The notes below the pieces were generated by a model. The model worked only from the letters and a program-made list of their open reading frames with translations. It did no database searches and had not been told where the DNA came from. Both the position numbers and the translations under genes were made by a program. Of a stretch of DNA of 64,000 nucleotides, positions 32,374 to 45,259 are shown piece by piece. Numbering within the stretch: position 1 is the stretch's first letter; each line of letters begins with the position of its first letter. The stretch comes from Anthopleura xanthogrammica (taxonomy: Eukaryota; Cnidaria; Anthozoa; Actiniaria; Actiniidae): NCBI GenBank assembly GCA_964019055.1, contig OZ025206.1, positions 28,146,128-28,210,127 on the forward strand, written 5' to 3'.

Positions 32374-33905
32374 TGCCTATTGAGGTCTTTCACTGTGACG
32401 TCACGTAATCAAAAATATATATATTTGTTTCACCAGGTTCCGGCGAGCGGAGCATCATACTTAAGAAAAAATGGTAACCCATCGAGTTGATTTTTCATGG
32501 CTTGATTACGTTATTATATTGTCAGTACGGGCATTTACCACCACAGAGTTCCCAGCCGCTTTGCTTACTCGCAAATGCACAGAAAAAATCGCAATAAAGT
32601 TGTCAAAGATGGACCAAGAAGTATTTTTTCTTATTTTTGCAAAGCAAAAAATACTTTTAATCGAAGTCATGTCTGTCCTAAAGTGAACGAAAACAATTTT
32701 TCGACTTTAACGACTTGCTAAAGAAGTTTTAGCAAGAAAAGATTCTTAATCTTACGATGAAGTTTCGTGACTGAAACCTCAGTGACAGAAAAAGGGGTCT
32801 ATATACCAGAAAAACCTGATTACACTGCAAGAATAATATTTCAGTTCCGTAGAAAACACTTCATAGAAGGTAAATCCATTAATGTTACCTAGTATTTTGT
32901 AAACAAATCGACAAAAAATGTGTAAACTAGATGTAGAAACTCTCGACAAGCCAAGGACGTTGCTTCGGCAAACATTGTCAGACAAACTTGGTTAGTTGTT
33001 TGTCGTTTTTACTGCATTTAACATTTTTATCATCTTTTTCTTCATTACTTGTCAACCAGAAAAGCGATATTTGAAGCTTTTAAGTTTTATTTTTGATCCC
33101 CTTTCAAGAAAAAAGGCTAAGACTTAGTAAAAAGACTTAGTTCTTTGAAAAAATATATTTGACGGCCAGCGAGCCTCACGCGAGGAGTTGTCAAAACAAG
33201 ATTCCATATTTCATGATCATACTGGATATTTTGACATTTTTATAGATAAGTTATTTTAATGTTGAATGAAATATGAAAAAGGAATACATATTACACCAAA
33301 TATAATTGCTATTTATCGGGCTTTTCCAGCTAATATTATTACACAATCGCAAAAATGATTATTATTTCGCTCCATAATAAAGTTAAGAATAAATCTGAAA
33401 AAAACTTTTCAATGACCAATTACTAACAAAGAAAATTATTATCTAGCATTAATGAATATGTCTCTTGTTGCATGTGAAGTTCAAGAAAATGTAAGCTTAA
33501 GCTTATCAGTAATATTTGTCGACAAACTTTAGTGTAGTTCACTTTCCACCCAAAAAAATCTTATAACTTTACATTTCCTGAATAATATCCTTTGTTCTAT
33601 ACATATATTCTATAATCTATAATTTTTTCTTCGAATTGAAAAGTTTTCTAATGCTTTTAAAGGCTTTTTTCTTTCAGTTTTTTCTTCTGGGTTCTGGTAA
33701 AGAAGTGGTCACACTGTACCCGGCGTTATGCCGCGTCACACAATTGTCACGTTTTTAGCACTATATATACTATTTATTGGAGCTCCGCCTTCAGGCAGTG
33801 CCTAAATCTATATAATATCTGTATGACAACTTTGAATATCAACTCCTTTTTCAGATTAAAGAAATTACTCTACATTGTGACGTCACATGAATAACCTCAA
33901 TAGGC
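32374..33905. mobile_element. Same promoter-proximal TIR element, P2 copy with long nested insert
   Basis: Same inverted repeats as at P1. The nested element here is about 1.4 kb (about 32430-33820); the P1 and P3 copies lack about 1.17 kb of its centre. Insertion therefore predates the gene duplications, and the internal deletion came later in the P1/P3 lineage. Confidence 0.6.
32396..32403. promoter_or_regulatory. CRE-like palindrome TGACGTCA upstream of P2
   Basis: Same site, also exactly 151 bp upstream of the start codon. The right arm of the P2 TIR element carries a second perfect TGACGTCA near 33878-33890. Confidence 0.4.
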
Positions 33906-35439
33906 CTTTTTTCAATACTTTCAGTACTGAATCTAAATGAACTAAGTAAGTAGTTTGAATGGTAAAATAATTCTGATCTTGATTTGAGTTTTGCGTCTTT
34001 AAGTTATGAAGGTTTACACTTCCAATATGATTATCACTGCAGTGACAGCATTTAAGAGCGACTTTCTGTAAAAATCGACCAAACATTGGCACAAGTAAAA
34101 AAATCAATTTTGCTCATATTTTGCTTATTGATAGCCCTTAGCATGAAACATTTTACGTGGTTTTCGAGAAATTTACAAAAATCGATTTCTGCCCTACGCA
34201 TCGGAAAAATGACCGCCGAGATCACGGAATTTAGTGTAAAAATAAGCGCATCGTACAGCTAAATCACTTATCTATATTTTTGTTCGGCATTTTTTATCGA
34301 AATAATAGATATTTCTCTTCCTTTTGGTTGTATTTATTTTAGAATATTTGTCGCTTTAAGATCCAAAAAATATTATCTACGCAGCTCATTATTTCCAAAG
34401 TTCACAAATGCAAATTGTGGCCTCGTAAAATCGGCGTAAAAAAATTATGTGCTCTTATTCCAAATCATAAAAACACAAGAGCTATCACTAAACAAGATAT
34501 GAACGAAATAAATATTTTGACTCGCTCTTAAGACATTTGAGTGTATTTGTTGTAACTAGCTGGTAGTAATATACTAAACACTGGCCATTTTGAGAAAAGA
34601 AAATCAAAATAACCTTTATATATGTAAACCATGATTAAAATAATGATTCTTTGTCCGTGCCAAGGGCTAGGTCATTACAAGACGGAAAGGAAATATGGAA
34701 ATACTCCTAAAGACTAATAATTGAGGTGTTTTTGAAAATGACTTTGTCGTCCGCAGGTAACACTGAATATTTCAACATCAATATTCGACGTCTTCTTGAA
34801 AAAAGATACTCAGTAAAAGAAATTAAAAAACTAGTCATTCCAGCAATTCTTGCCACTTGGAATGACTTATCTCCAATCGCTTACATGATAACATAAAAAG
34901 AAATGAATACGTTTTAACAAAGAAAATAGGAACATGATAGGAACGTCGATCTTCTCATAAACCAAACCGTTGGAAAAAGTGCATAAAAAGGCGGTCTTCT
35001 TTGATGTCATTCGGTTAGGCTCATGAGAAGATTGACGTTTGAACTGAGCCTAAGTACTGCGAATACGATGTAAATATCAGATATGTATTTATATATAATG
35101 ATGAAACTTAAGTGAACTGATTATGGAAGAACACAAAGACTAAAGATTTCCTCACCTGAACCCTCCTAGGTACCTTGGAAGACTGCAAAATGATGTTATA
35201 TTTTTCCTGGTGGTTTCATCAAGAATTTTTAAACGTAATCGTCAGGTGACTCATTGCATTCCTGTCACCAGAAATTAAGTCGTTAAAGCCAACACAAATC
35301 AACAGGTATGCGATGGGAGAAATCTGGTCAAATTGATGACTAGCCATCCTTGAAGCCATCCAATTCGATCTAGAGATATTCTCGATAGGGCTAACCTCTA
35401 ATATCTCCTTTCGCACTATGATATCGATGATGCGAATGG

Positions 35440-35490
35440 ATGCGTGTGTGGCTGTGTGTGCATGTGTGTGTGTTTTTTTTTGTGTGTGTG

Positions 35491-35572
<82 letters not shown>
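35440..35572. repeat. TG microsatellite
   Basis: Expanded counterpart of the tract at 4925-5010. Confidence 0.9.
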
Positions 35573-35574
<2 letters not shown>

Positions 35575-36109
35575 GTTGACGTTGTTCTTGGTCGCAGGAC
35601 TTAATTTTGGGTGTCCTTTCTTTAAAAAAATCTTAATTATGCCAAATGCCTTCCAGATAGGCTTGGCACAGTTTCATTTCACTTTAATTTTTCACTAGAT
35701 TCCAAGTGCTAAAACCCCAGTGCTAACTCAAAAGGCTGTTCCATGGTAAAATTTGCACGTTTGAAGGTTCTCTATTTTGTCGTTTTCAACCAAGAATCTG
35801 CAACTTGGCACGTGCATATTGTTTTTTAGTGCGTTCATTATATTAACAAGCAACCATGCCGGCATTGTTTAAATGTTTTCTGGTGGTAAGAATCTCATTA
35901 GTTTACCTGCCTTTTGACGTTTAAAACTTCTTAATTAAACAACCAGAAATATATAACATCAGTCATTCATCTGAGATAGGATGGTTCAGTACATGTGGAA
36001 AGATTTCAAGTGGCAATTTTAGAAGCAAAATAGAACCTTAGACAATAATTGAGCTCTACATTCCTACGCACGAAGACATAGTTTGGAAACTTTATGCGTG
36101 TTCTTGATG

Positions 36110-36110
36110 C

Positions 36111-36146
<36 letters not shown>

Positions 36147-36158
36147 GGTTGTGGTTGT
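36110..36158. repeat. TTG microsatellite
   Basis: Counterpart of 5570-5615. Confidence 0.9.
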
Positions 36159-37800
36159 TATTCTTATGTCTAATTGTCAATAGTTCTTTGGATAATACTG
36201 TAATATAAGTTGATCGCATTATTAACAGCCCGAAATGGACTTTTTCTCAGCAGAGTTAAACTCATTAGAGTAAAAGAACACGTAAAGAAAACGATAATAG
36301 AAAGAAAAGAGGCACTTCTTAGGAACCTTTAGTAATGAACACTTCTTTAATTTAGGTATATTAAGGTTTATTATATCCACTCTACGACCAGCAATGTTTC
36401 TAGTTTTTTTGTTATGTAACCCTGACCAAAAAAGCCCAAAAGGGATAATGTCTGCAGTTTTATTCAGAACCAGAATACACTACATCTGTTTTTCGTTTTA
36501 ATAGAAATCTCTAAGAAAGAAACTTTTTTGAATTTGCCTATTGAAATTGTCTGGTTAAACATCAAAGATTTTTGAATATTTACTGTAGAGCAACCTGCTT
36601 AGTGGTTCAGGGGATTGAGGAGGGGGAGAAGTGGATTGTCTGTGTGGCACCACGAGGATATATTTTCGGCACATGCTGAACTGAAACAAGCTCTGAAACA
36701 ACCGGACTCAATGAAAGCCAAAGTATTTGTTTGACATTCTTTGACACCTTGTTATTATGCTTCATTGCTGCTATATACTTGTATTTCTCTCATCCTTCAT
36801 TAGACCTGAAGATGTTGTCGTAATGACAACGAAATGTAGTCGTCTTATTTTATTTTATTTTATTTTATTAGCTTCGCCAAATAACAAATTATATACAACA
36901 ACAAAAACACAACATGAACAATGTAAGGCAGGGTAACCGCAACAGTCGTGGTAGGCCAATTACTGCGGGCCCGTACTATCACTAATAAAACGTATACCGA
37001 AACTATACAATCAGTAGCAGCAGGTTAAGGGCAGTGTAAGGGTATTGCAATTCGGACAAACAGTCTTAAGGCATAAAAACCATATCTAAGAACTCGTGCC
37101 AGTAGCAAATTAGTAAAAAAGACTGTAATCTTGAGGAGTAGCTGACAGCAGCTGGTACAACAACAGGTTTGATTGCGTTACTAACGCGTTTAAACGAGTA
37201 TTAAGTTACTTGTTTACCTAGCCTACCTTAAGCTACTAAGACTAGCATGTCTGATGAAATAACTATATTTATTTCAGGATCGATACTGCTAACTGCCAAA
37301 TAAGCTTTTTTATATCAAAATGAAGTTTTGGTTAGAGCATTTTCACTCACTCACAAAGTAGTCATATGGTTGTACCAAAGAAAAGAAATGCTCTGCAATT
37401 TTTTTACCCCTTTCCAGTTGAATAGATTGCCTTCCCCGAAAGGAATTATGGGTCACTATTTTTGGTTAGCATTTTTCGAGCATTTTCCGAGTATACAATG
37501 TAGACATTTCTTGTTGATTGAAATAAAATTCCTCCATGAGTTGGACTAGCGTTTACGATTAATTTAAAGAAGGAAGAAGTCGTATTTCATAACACACCAC
37601 GTATCAATGTCTTGGGAATAATATTCTTTGTTTGAGTTGTATACTTATGATACTGAGAAAATTTTTCGTCCAAGCCGAAGAGGTCCATTCTAAATGTTTG
37701 TCGGCTTAAGAAAACTGCTCAGTGAAGTCTGACAAAACATGTAAGAGCGAAAGCGAAAACCAAAGAACTGGAATAAAAACCCTCGAATTAAGAGAAAGAC

Positions 37801-37880
37801 CCATCAAACTCTACTCACATGTGATGCTGAGTCCATCCCGAGACCTCGGAGGTGAGGTGCGAGTGCACTACCGCTACGTG
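37801..37880 (-). repeat. tRNA-SINE fragment just downstream of P3
   Basis: Counterpart of 12041-12120, inherited by duplication. Confidence 0.5.
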
Positions 37881-38014
37881 ACCACCTTATCTTTCAAAGG
37901 TGATCATGACAAAGATCCCAAGACACTCGATCAAGAATATACGATTTATTATTTTCACAGCAATATTTTTGGATATATATCTTCTGTGTGGTGAATTTTT
38001 ACGTTATGCATGCA

Positions 38015-38020
38015 TTTATT
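38015..38020 (-). terminator. P3 poly(A) signal AATAAA
   Basis: AATAAA on the minus strand 18 nt after the exon 9 stop, as in P2. Confidence 0.5.
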
Positions 38021-38037
38021 TTACCACCGCAATAATT

Positions 38038-38098
38038 CTATTCTATTTGTTTCTCACGCTCAACTTGTTTAGGGGAAAATGCTTCGTGTTGAATGCAG
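38038..38098 (-). CDS. P3 exon 9, short terminal exon
   Basis: 61 nt including TAG. Acceptor attttttcttttcag|C, then CIQHEAFSPKQVEREKQIE. The C-terminus is one residue shorter than in P2. An AATAAA follows at 38020-38015. Confidence 0.8.
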
Positions 38099-41000
38099 CT
38101 GAAAAGAAAAAATAGTATTTAATAATATCTAATAGCGCTCAAATTATATTTTTCATTTTATACATTGATAAAACATCTTGAAAAAAAATCAGGGATGATA
38201 TCCCATATTTTCTAATGCACTTTTGATATACTTGTATATATACTTGAAACGGCCATATTTTTTGCAAAAAAAACGTTTGCAGAAACGTTGTAGTATACAT
38301 TTATGTATATATACAAATACCTAATGAGATGCAAAAATGGAAAAAGTACTAAAATATGATCGTGTATATCTTGAAAGTTACCAAAAACACTTCTATGCCT
38401 TGTTTTGATACAAGACACGTCAAATACATAAGGTTTTGAAGTGTCAGATAATGATAAATTATAATTATTGATATATTTTCGCTTTTGAGGCTTAAAAACT
38501 CTCTAATATATATTTAATAATATCTAATAGCGTTCAAATCATATTTTTTGTGTTCCTTAAGCTTATTGATAAAACTTCTTTAAAAATATTATTTTGTGAG
38601 ATATGCATCAATGGATACAGAGTTTTTTTTCTTCGTGTTTGTGTATCTAATTAGGTATTTGTATAAATGTATAAATGTATACTACAACGTTTCTGCAATC
38701 GAGTGTATATAGTCTTTAAATAATTTGAATCGTTTTAAGACCTACTTTTCACCCTGATGATGCATTAGAAGTGCGAAAAGCTCGGTAAATTATTAAAAAA
38801 TCGTGGAAGAAACAAACGTAAACAATATGGTTATTCCAGAGTACAATAACATTTTAGACATGATTATGCAACTGTTCATGTGTTGTGCCTATATTTATAC
38901 TTGTGATTACGAACGGTTGCACAGGTAGGAAGCACAGGTGGCGTAGCGATTAGAGTGCTCGCCTCTCACCAAGGCGTCCCGAGTTGGAGTCCCGCTGCAG
39001 GGCTCGGTGTTGTATGTGAGTAGAGTTTCTAGTTGGTTCTCTCCTGTGCTTTGAGGGTTTTTCTCCGGGTTCTCCGGTTTTCCTCCCTCCACAAAAATCA
39101 ACTTCTAGATTCCAATTCGATCATGGAACGAGGGCCACAGGTTTGTTAGCCACTGGCTATTTAGGGTATTCATTTTCGTAAAAACAAACAAGGAGCGTTG
39201 CACATCAAAAAAGAGCTAGAGTTGAGTTTTTTTTGATGTGTTGTTCTATATCCCTTGCCACGAAGGTTTTTCTTCTCGTCGGTTGTTCTCCGGTTTCGTC
39301 CCTTTCGTAAAAATCAATTTAAGATTTGAGTGTTGTGTGTGTTGTAAAGTGAATATATATGTGCTTTGTGGAGCGAACCTCATGGAAGAGCCCCGTACGG
39401 GAAATGATGGTTGTAAAAAATAAATTTATGAGATGTTCACTTACTTTTCCAAAGGCAACTTTGTAGGTCCTGGGCATTCTACAGAATCGAAGTCTATTTG
39501 ATACCCCCTAAAAAAATATCTCCAAAACCTTTTTTGTTTTGTGGTGGATAGTTTTAAGCGTTTTTCACAGACAGTCCTGTGTTCTTCCGGAGATAAGGTT
39601 TTCTTCAGAACGTCCATTACGTCTTGCACTCCGTCTTCAGCAATCTTCAAAGCTGTGGCGATTTCCTTAGCCTTCATTTTATCAGTTTTCATGTGTCTGC
39701 AGATATACTCCCTACTGACTGCCTTGTTCATCAAACACAAGCGATGGTAACCTTCTGCGTCAGCCACTTGGTACCAGGCATCCTTAATGACGTCGTCTTC
39801 TACGTACAAATATCCAAGCACTCCCTTGCAGTTTTCGGGATCTTGTACATCGTTCAGATCTAAGTTTTTAGTAAACTCCCTTGCATCCTTCAAATTTTTT
39901 TCTATGGAATAATCGCCTTTCTTACAGCCATTTATAACCGTATTCAGAATTCGGATTTTGTTCTCGAAGCACTTTAAAGTAAATGGGATCCTAAGGAAAA
40001 GAGAGACAGAGGGAGAGGGTAATAAGTAATAGTTATCATACTTTTCGTGTAAATGTCACAAACTTGTTTCGACCTGTGATTTCCATTTTCAGTGTGACTA
40101 CAAGTAATGATAAAGTCATGTATACTTCATTGTAAAATAGTTTTCGGGTTCAAAACATAGCGCGGAATATTCACCATTTTCCATACACCGGTTCACTGGT
40201 CACAGAAAGCATCCAAAAGCATTCAATCGAGGCTTCAAGGCAGTTCCAAAATATTATTCAAATTTGGATGCTTGACCAGTGAACCGAAGCATGGAAAGTA
40301 ACTAATAGAAATTGAGACCAAAATGGTACTTGGAATTAATAACTACATAACTAAATAAATGTATGAACAAATGGGGAAATTGTAACAAGACTCTATTGGA
40401 CACCATAGAAAGAATACACTACAGAGCAGCACGAATCATCAACAACTTGCCATGGAACACTCCAAGAACAGAAATCTCACGCCAACTACAATGGAAACCG
40501 CTGAATTGAAGTTCTTCCATTTCATCAAACTGGAAGTCTTCATGCACAAGTGTTACTACGAAGAGGAGAATAAAGAACTACAAGACCTTGTCAAGAAGAG
40601 AGACGTTGGCTACTCTCTACGTGGTTGCAACAATTAATGCTACACTGCCAATGTTCAATACTAACTATGGAGAAAATGGCCATAAGGTACCAAGGAGAGA
40701 ACAACACATCAAACAACTTCAATTTACATATGGTGTCCGAAAGGCTCGAACCAGTGACCCGAACCTTTGGAACCACAGTGGTGATGACACGTTAGCAGCG
40801 TACGCCACCCACCGGCTACCCATACGCCATCCATGCTACCCATGAGTATGTTAATTAAATGTATCTAGTGATGCAACCCGTGGAATGTTCATGAATTGTT
40901 GCAATCATAGAAAGCATGGACTGCGTATCTGAAATGAATACATCAGAGGATAGATGTCATTTTCCAGAATACGTTTTGGTCTCAGCTTCTAAGTTCTAAT

Positions 41001-44000
41001 TGTTTTGAACTTTTACAATGATTTTGCAATTGAGTGTATACTCTATGTACAAGTTTACACGTACTATTCCAACGTGTAAATAGAGCATATATAAACAGTC
41101 GCTTGAACACTTGTAATCACGTCTCACTGAATAATGACACGAGTGGCACATGTCCAACCTTGTGCAAAGAACATAAAAAATTAAAGTATCGTAATCATCC
41201 TAAGAAATACATGGAATTGGGTTTAAGGCAAAGGTGAAGTTGAAGTTGATGATAATGAGGAAGTCGAAGAAATCGTGAAAAAAAAATGATGTCGATAATT
41301 TCCCGGTTAAACCCATAAGCAACGCAATAAACAATGCAAAATACTTTTAAGAAGAAAGGGGACTAGTATGGGCCTTTCCCCAGATATGCTTCGTTTTTCA
41401 CCAAAAAAGGTTTTAAATTGAGGCTCCGTATTAAATGCTCAGTAATTCGTGACAGGAGAAAAGAATACATTTAATTTAGCACGAAGCCTCCTACTGCAAC
41501 CTTTGTACGCGACATACGCATATACGCATAGATCTGAAGTAGGCTATTTCATTGAAAGGAAAAATAGAAGGAAAAATGGTTAATAATTATTATTTTTACT
41601 TTCCAAGTCCCTGCAAGAGTTTATTGATTGCTTTGTCTGTGGCGTTATAGTCATCTGTTGCTTTGATTTCATCAATGAACTCCAAGATATCATCTTTTAC
41701 GCTTTGCATTTCAGCACTTTTTTTTGCTGCGCCAGTTAGGCTGGATGCTGTACCATTCAATGTCTTAAGAAGCATCTCGTCAGTAAGGTTTCCCCGCATA
41801 ATGCCCCAAGCCTGGATCAGTAAATACATGTATGCATATGTTTTAGTGACAGTTCTTAGTCTAATAGACTAAATCGGCAAACGCGTTGCTGAGTACGGTT
41901 TCCACCCAATTCAAAACATCTGGGAATAAGATTCTTTGTCTTTTGCATTTCAATATCAAGTGGAAAAGTTTTCGAGCAAAAGTTTTTATTCCCTGAGGTT
42001 TTGAATTAGGTGGAAAGGTACATGGCAATTACCGTGTTCGCCGCCGGATTAGGTCCATGATTCCATAATTTCAAAAGCAAATAACGGCATGTTCAGATGT
42101 ACTGTTCTATATCAATTTTAACAAACTCGTGAATAATTCATGAGGAAAACATAATAGAAATCATGGACCATGAAGAAGTCACTGATAAAACACTCCAGCA
42201 TTACTTAGAAGACCGGCATTTTCAGATACGTTTACATAATCCTATATCACTTTTTATCACGATAAACTGTCATTGGTTACGTACATCCGTCATGACTGTA
42301 CTGGCGTTCTTAATGTCCTCAATATGACCTTCTATCGTCTTTTGGGCTTCCTTGGTCTGTATATAAGCACATTTGATTTGGTCACGGGTTTTTTTGCAAT
42401 CTTGTTCGACTTTAATCATGTTATAGATTTGGTACCCTGTTTGAAATAATACACATCTCTTTAGTATACAAAATAAAATAAATAATACAGGTGAGTATCA
42501 AAACAGCTTCTAGGATAAGTATCAATGTAACTTCGCGCGTAATACTAACAACTAGCTTCAAAATGCGCGTGCAAAGCTAACGGTCTTTACACTGAAGAAG
42601 GTCTGAGACCAGACCGAAACGTTTGTATAATTTTGTTATAATTTAAGCCAGTGTTTAATATTCGATTAAAATTATGATGAATCCTGGCTGCAATTTTCAC
42701 ATTTTTAATAAAGGTAAGATAAGATAAAACAGATATGGTTAAACATATGAAAATCACTGGTGACAAATGCCATACATTACCTTCCGGTGGGCTCACTTCC
42801 GGTACGAAGCTCATATGTCGAGCTCGAAAATACACAATTTTTTTCTCACTCTTTTCCGCTCTCTCGTGAATTTAAGTAAACTTGCCTTTATTTATTTATC
42901 TATTTATTTATTTACATTACTTCATCCATTGAATAAATACTAATGGAGGGGGATAGCACAACAGAGCTGGGCTCCAAATTAAGTGCGCCCTAACAAAAAT
43001 ATATAAATCTAACCAAAGAAACTTATTATTCTCATAAAATGAACAAGAAAACGATGAAGAAACGTATATGGGTTGTTGAGACTGTAGATAGTCTAAGGGC
43101 TGTAGACAATCAGTTGTGATTATCATACCTATATATAGATAATTATGCTCGTGAGAAATCTAATCAGTTAATATCAAGGAGAAATGCAATATTTTGTTAT
43201 CATAAAAGAAGTTCAGAGTCAATAAATTAGGAAATATAAGGAATTAGTTAATGAATAAGTTAGATTTACGAATAGTATAAAGATTATTGATGCCAGCAGA
43301 TGGATGAGAGACTGAAATTATTGAAAAATGTCTTCGTAATATTACATCTAGAGAAATCTAGTATTTAGTAGTTATCATGAAGCAGTTCATTAGTTCATAG
43401 TATTCGATTGTTCAGCATGTTGAATGTATTAGAAGCAATCAAAAGCAACAAATTTTGTTGGAGTAGATGTCACGTGGTGAACAGAATTATTGACATTCAA
43501 AATTGTCAAAAATCTACAAAGAATGTATGGTTACAGGGGACCATACATTCTTTGTAAATTTTTAACACTTTTGAATGTCAATAACTCTGGTTCTTTTCAT
43601 TCAATCACATTCAAATTTGCCAGACTTACTAATCATGAGATACCTTATCAGATAACAAAACGTTTTTGCTAATAAGATTGAAATTCAAAACTCACCCCAG
43701 TCCCTTGCTCGTTTCCCAAGTGGCTAATAGCGATATTTGAAACTTTGAATTTTTGTTTTTGATCCTATTTCTAGAAAAAAAAAGGCTAACAAAAAAAGGC
43801 TAGACATTTCTATTTGAAACAAATATATTTGAGGGCCAGCGAGCCTCATGCGAGAGATTCTGACGTCAAAACAAGATTCTATATATTTCGATTCATGATC
43901 ATATGGATATTTTGATTTTTTTTTTATATATTTTTGGTAGCTCGCAGAAATATGAAAAGCGCTGAAATGTCGAATGAAATATGAAAAAGGAATACATATT

Positions 44001-45177
44001 ACGCCAAATATTCTCTATTCATCGGGCTTTTCCAGCTACAACCGCAAAATGAGCTTGTTTGTGATTATGGTAAGCTTATCCTTCTGAGATATTTCACTGG
44101 ATAAGTTAAGAATTAATTCTGAAAAAAAACTTTTCAAAGACCAATTATTAACCAATGAAATTATTATCTTGCATTAATGAATGAATATGTCTCAGACTCT
44201 TGTTGCATGTGAAGTTCAAGCGAATGTGAGCTTAAGCTTATAACATTTTTCGACAATTTTCAGTGTAGTTAACTTTCCACCTAAAAAAATCTTATAACTT
44301 AACATTTGCTGAATAAAATACTTTTTTCTATACAGATATTTATATGTTCTATGATCTATAATTATTTTTTTTCAATTTGAATAAAATTTCTGATGCTTTT
44401 GAAGGCTTAAAATAATGGTTTTTCTTTCAGTTTTTCCTTCTTGCATAATCAGAAGAAGTGGTCACGCTGTTTCGTAACCGTTACGCCACGTCACGCAATT
44501 GTCACGTATTTAGCACTATATATACTATTCCTTGGGAGCTCCGCTTTTAGGCAGTGCCTAAATTTATATATTAAAATGTATTGACACAAATGCACACATA
44601 GAATAGGGAAATCATATAGGAAAACAAAGTTGTTTGTTTTGGTCGATCGTATTATAGTTATAGTATAAATTAAAAGAATTATTAAACTTGAATGAATTAA
44701 GGAGGAGACCCACCAAACTCTACTCACATGTGATGGTTGGTTAGTCAAAGAATCGAACCCGAAACCCAAGAGGTGAGAGGCGAGTGCACTACCTATAACA
44801 ACACCCTAGCTTGATTCCCCGTGTCAACCGGCAAATAATACTGCGACCTACTTAAAATAATCTCTATATCTTACCTGCCATGGCAAGATTGGCCACAGTT
44901 AATAGAGGGCCTACAAATATTTTTGCTAATTTCTTGACTCTCCTAAAGTTGCGCTTGAAAAAGTCTTTGGCATTGTTAATCAGGTCTTTTGGCATGGAAT
45001 TCTTTCTCCAACGTCTTGACGTCCATCGATTAAACTTGGATGCTTTATACAATGAGTCCGAACTACTTGATTTCTTTGGCAGTTCGAACTCGACTTCATT
45101 TTCGAATTCAATCTTTTTTAAAGTACGTTAATAAGAAAAATGAATACATAAAACTAAGAAAGAAAGAAAGGAAAAAG

Positions 45178-45259
<82 letters not shown>

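Larger units (their letters stand above)
33906..37590. other. P2 upstream spacer up to the P3 downstream block
   Basis: Paralog of 3508-7050. Microsatellites TG and TTG as listed, hairpin cctgaagatgttgtcg near 36803. Joins the P3 3' block directly at about 37583-37592. Confidence 0.6.
42437..44874 (-). other. P3 intron 5
   Basis: Lacks the Crypton, the antisense gene candidate and the octamer array of P2. Carries instead a minus-strand LINE-like AT-rich tail (about 42885-43480), a foldback at 43479-43593 and an AGCGGAGCTCC-family copy. Confidence 0.65.

Noticed and set aside
32776..33000. Frames inside the long nested promoter element of P2
   Set aside because: No recognisable protein and no conservation in the deleted P1/P3 copies.
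34757..34896. Exon-like plus-strand frame (acceptor ccgcag, then NTEYFNINIRRLLEK and on to a stop)
   Set aside because: The P1 and P3 counterparts carry an extra A that shifts the frame, and no partner exon was found. It could be a decayed fragment of something.
35219..35416. 65-aa minus-strand frame shared with 52008-52205
   Set aside because: The P1 copy has a 22-bp deletion that breaks it, and the differences between the other two copies show no coding bias toward silent change.
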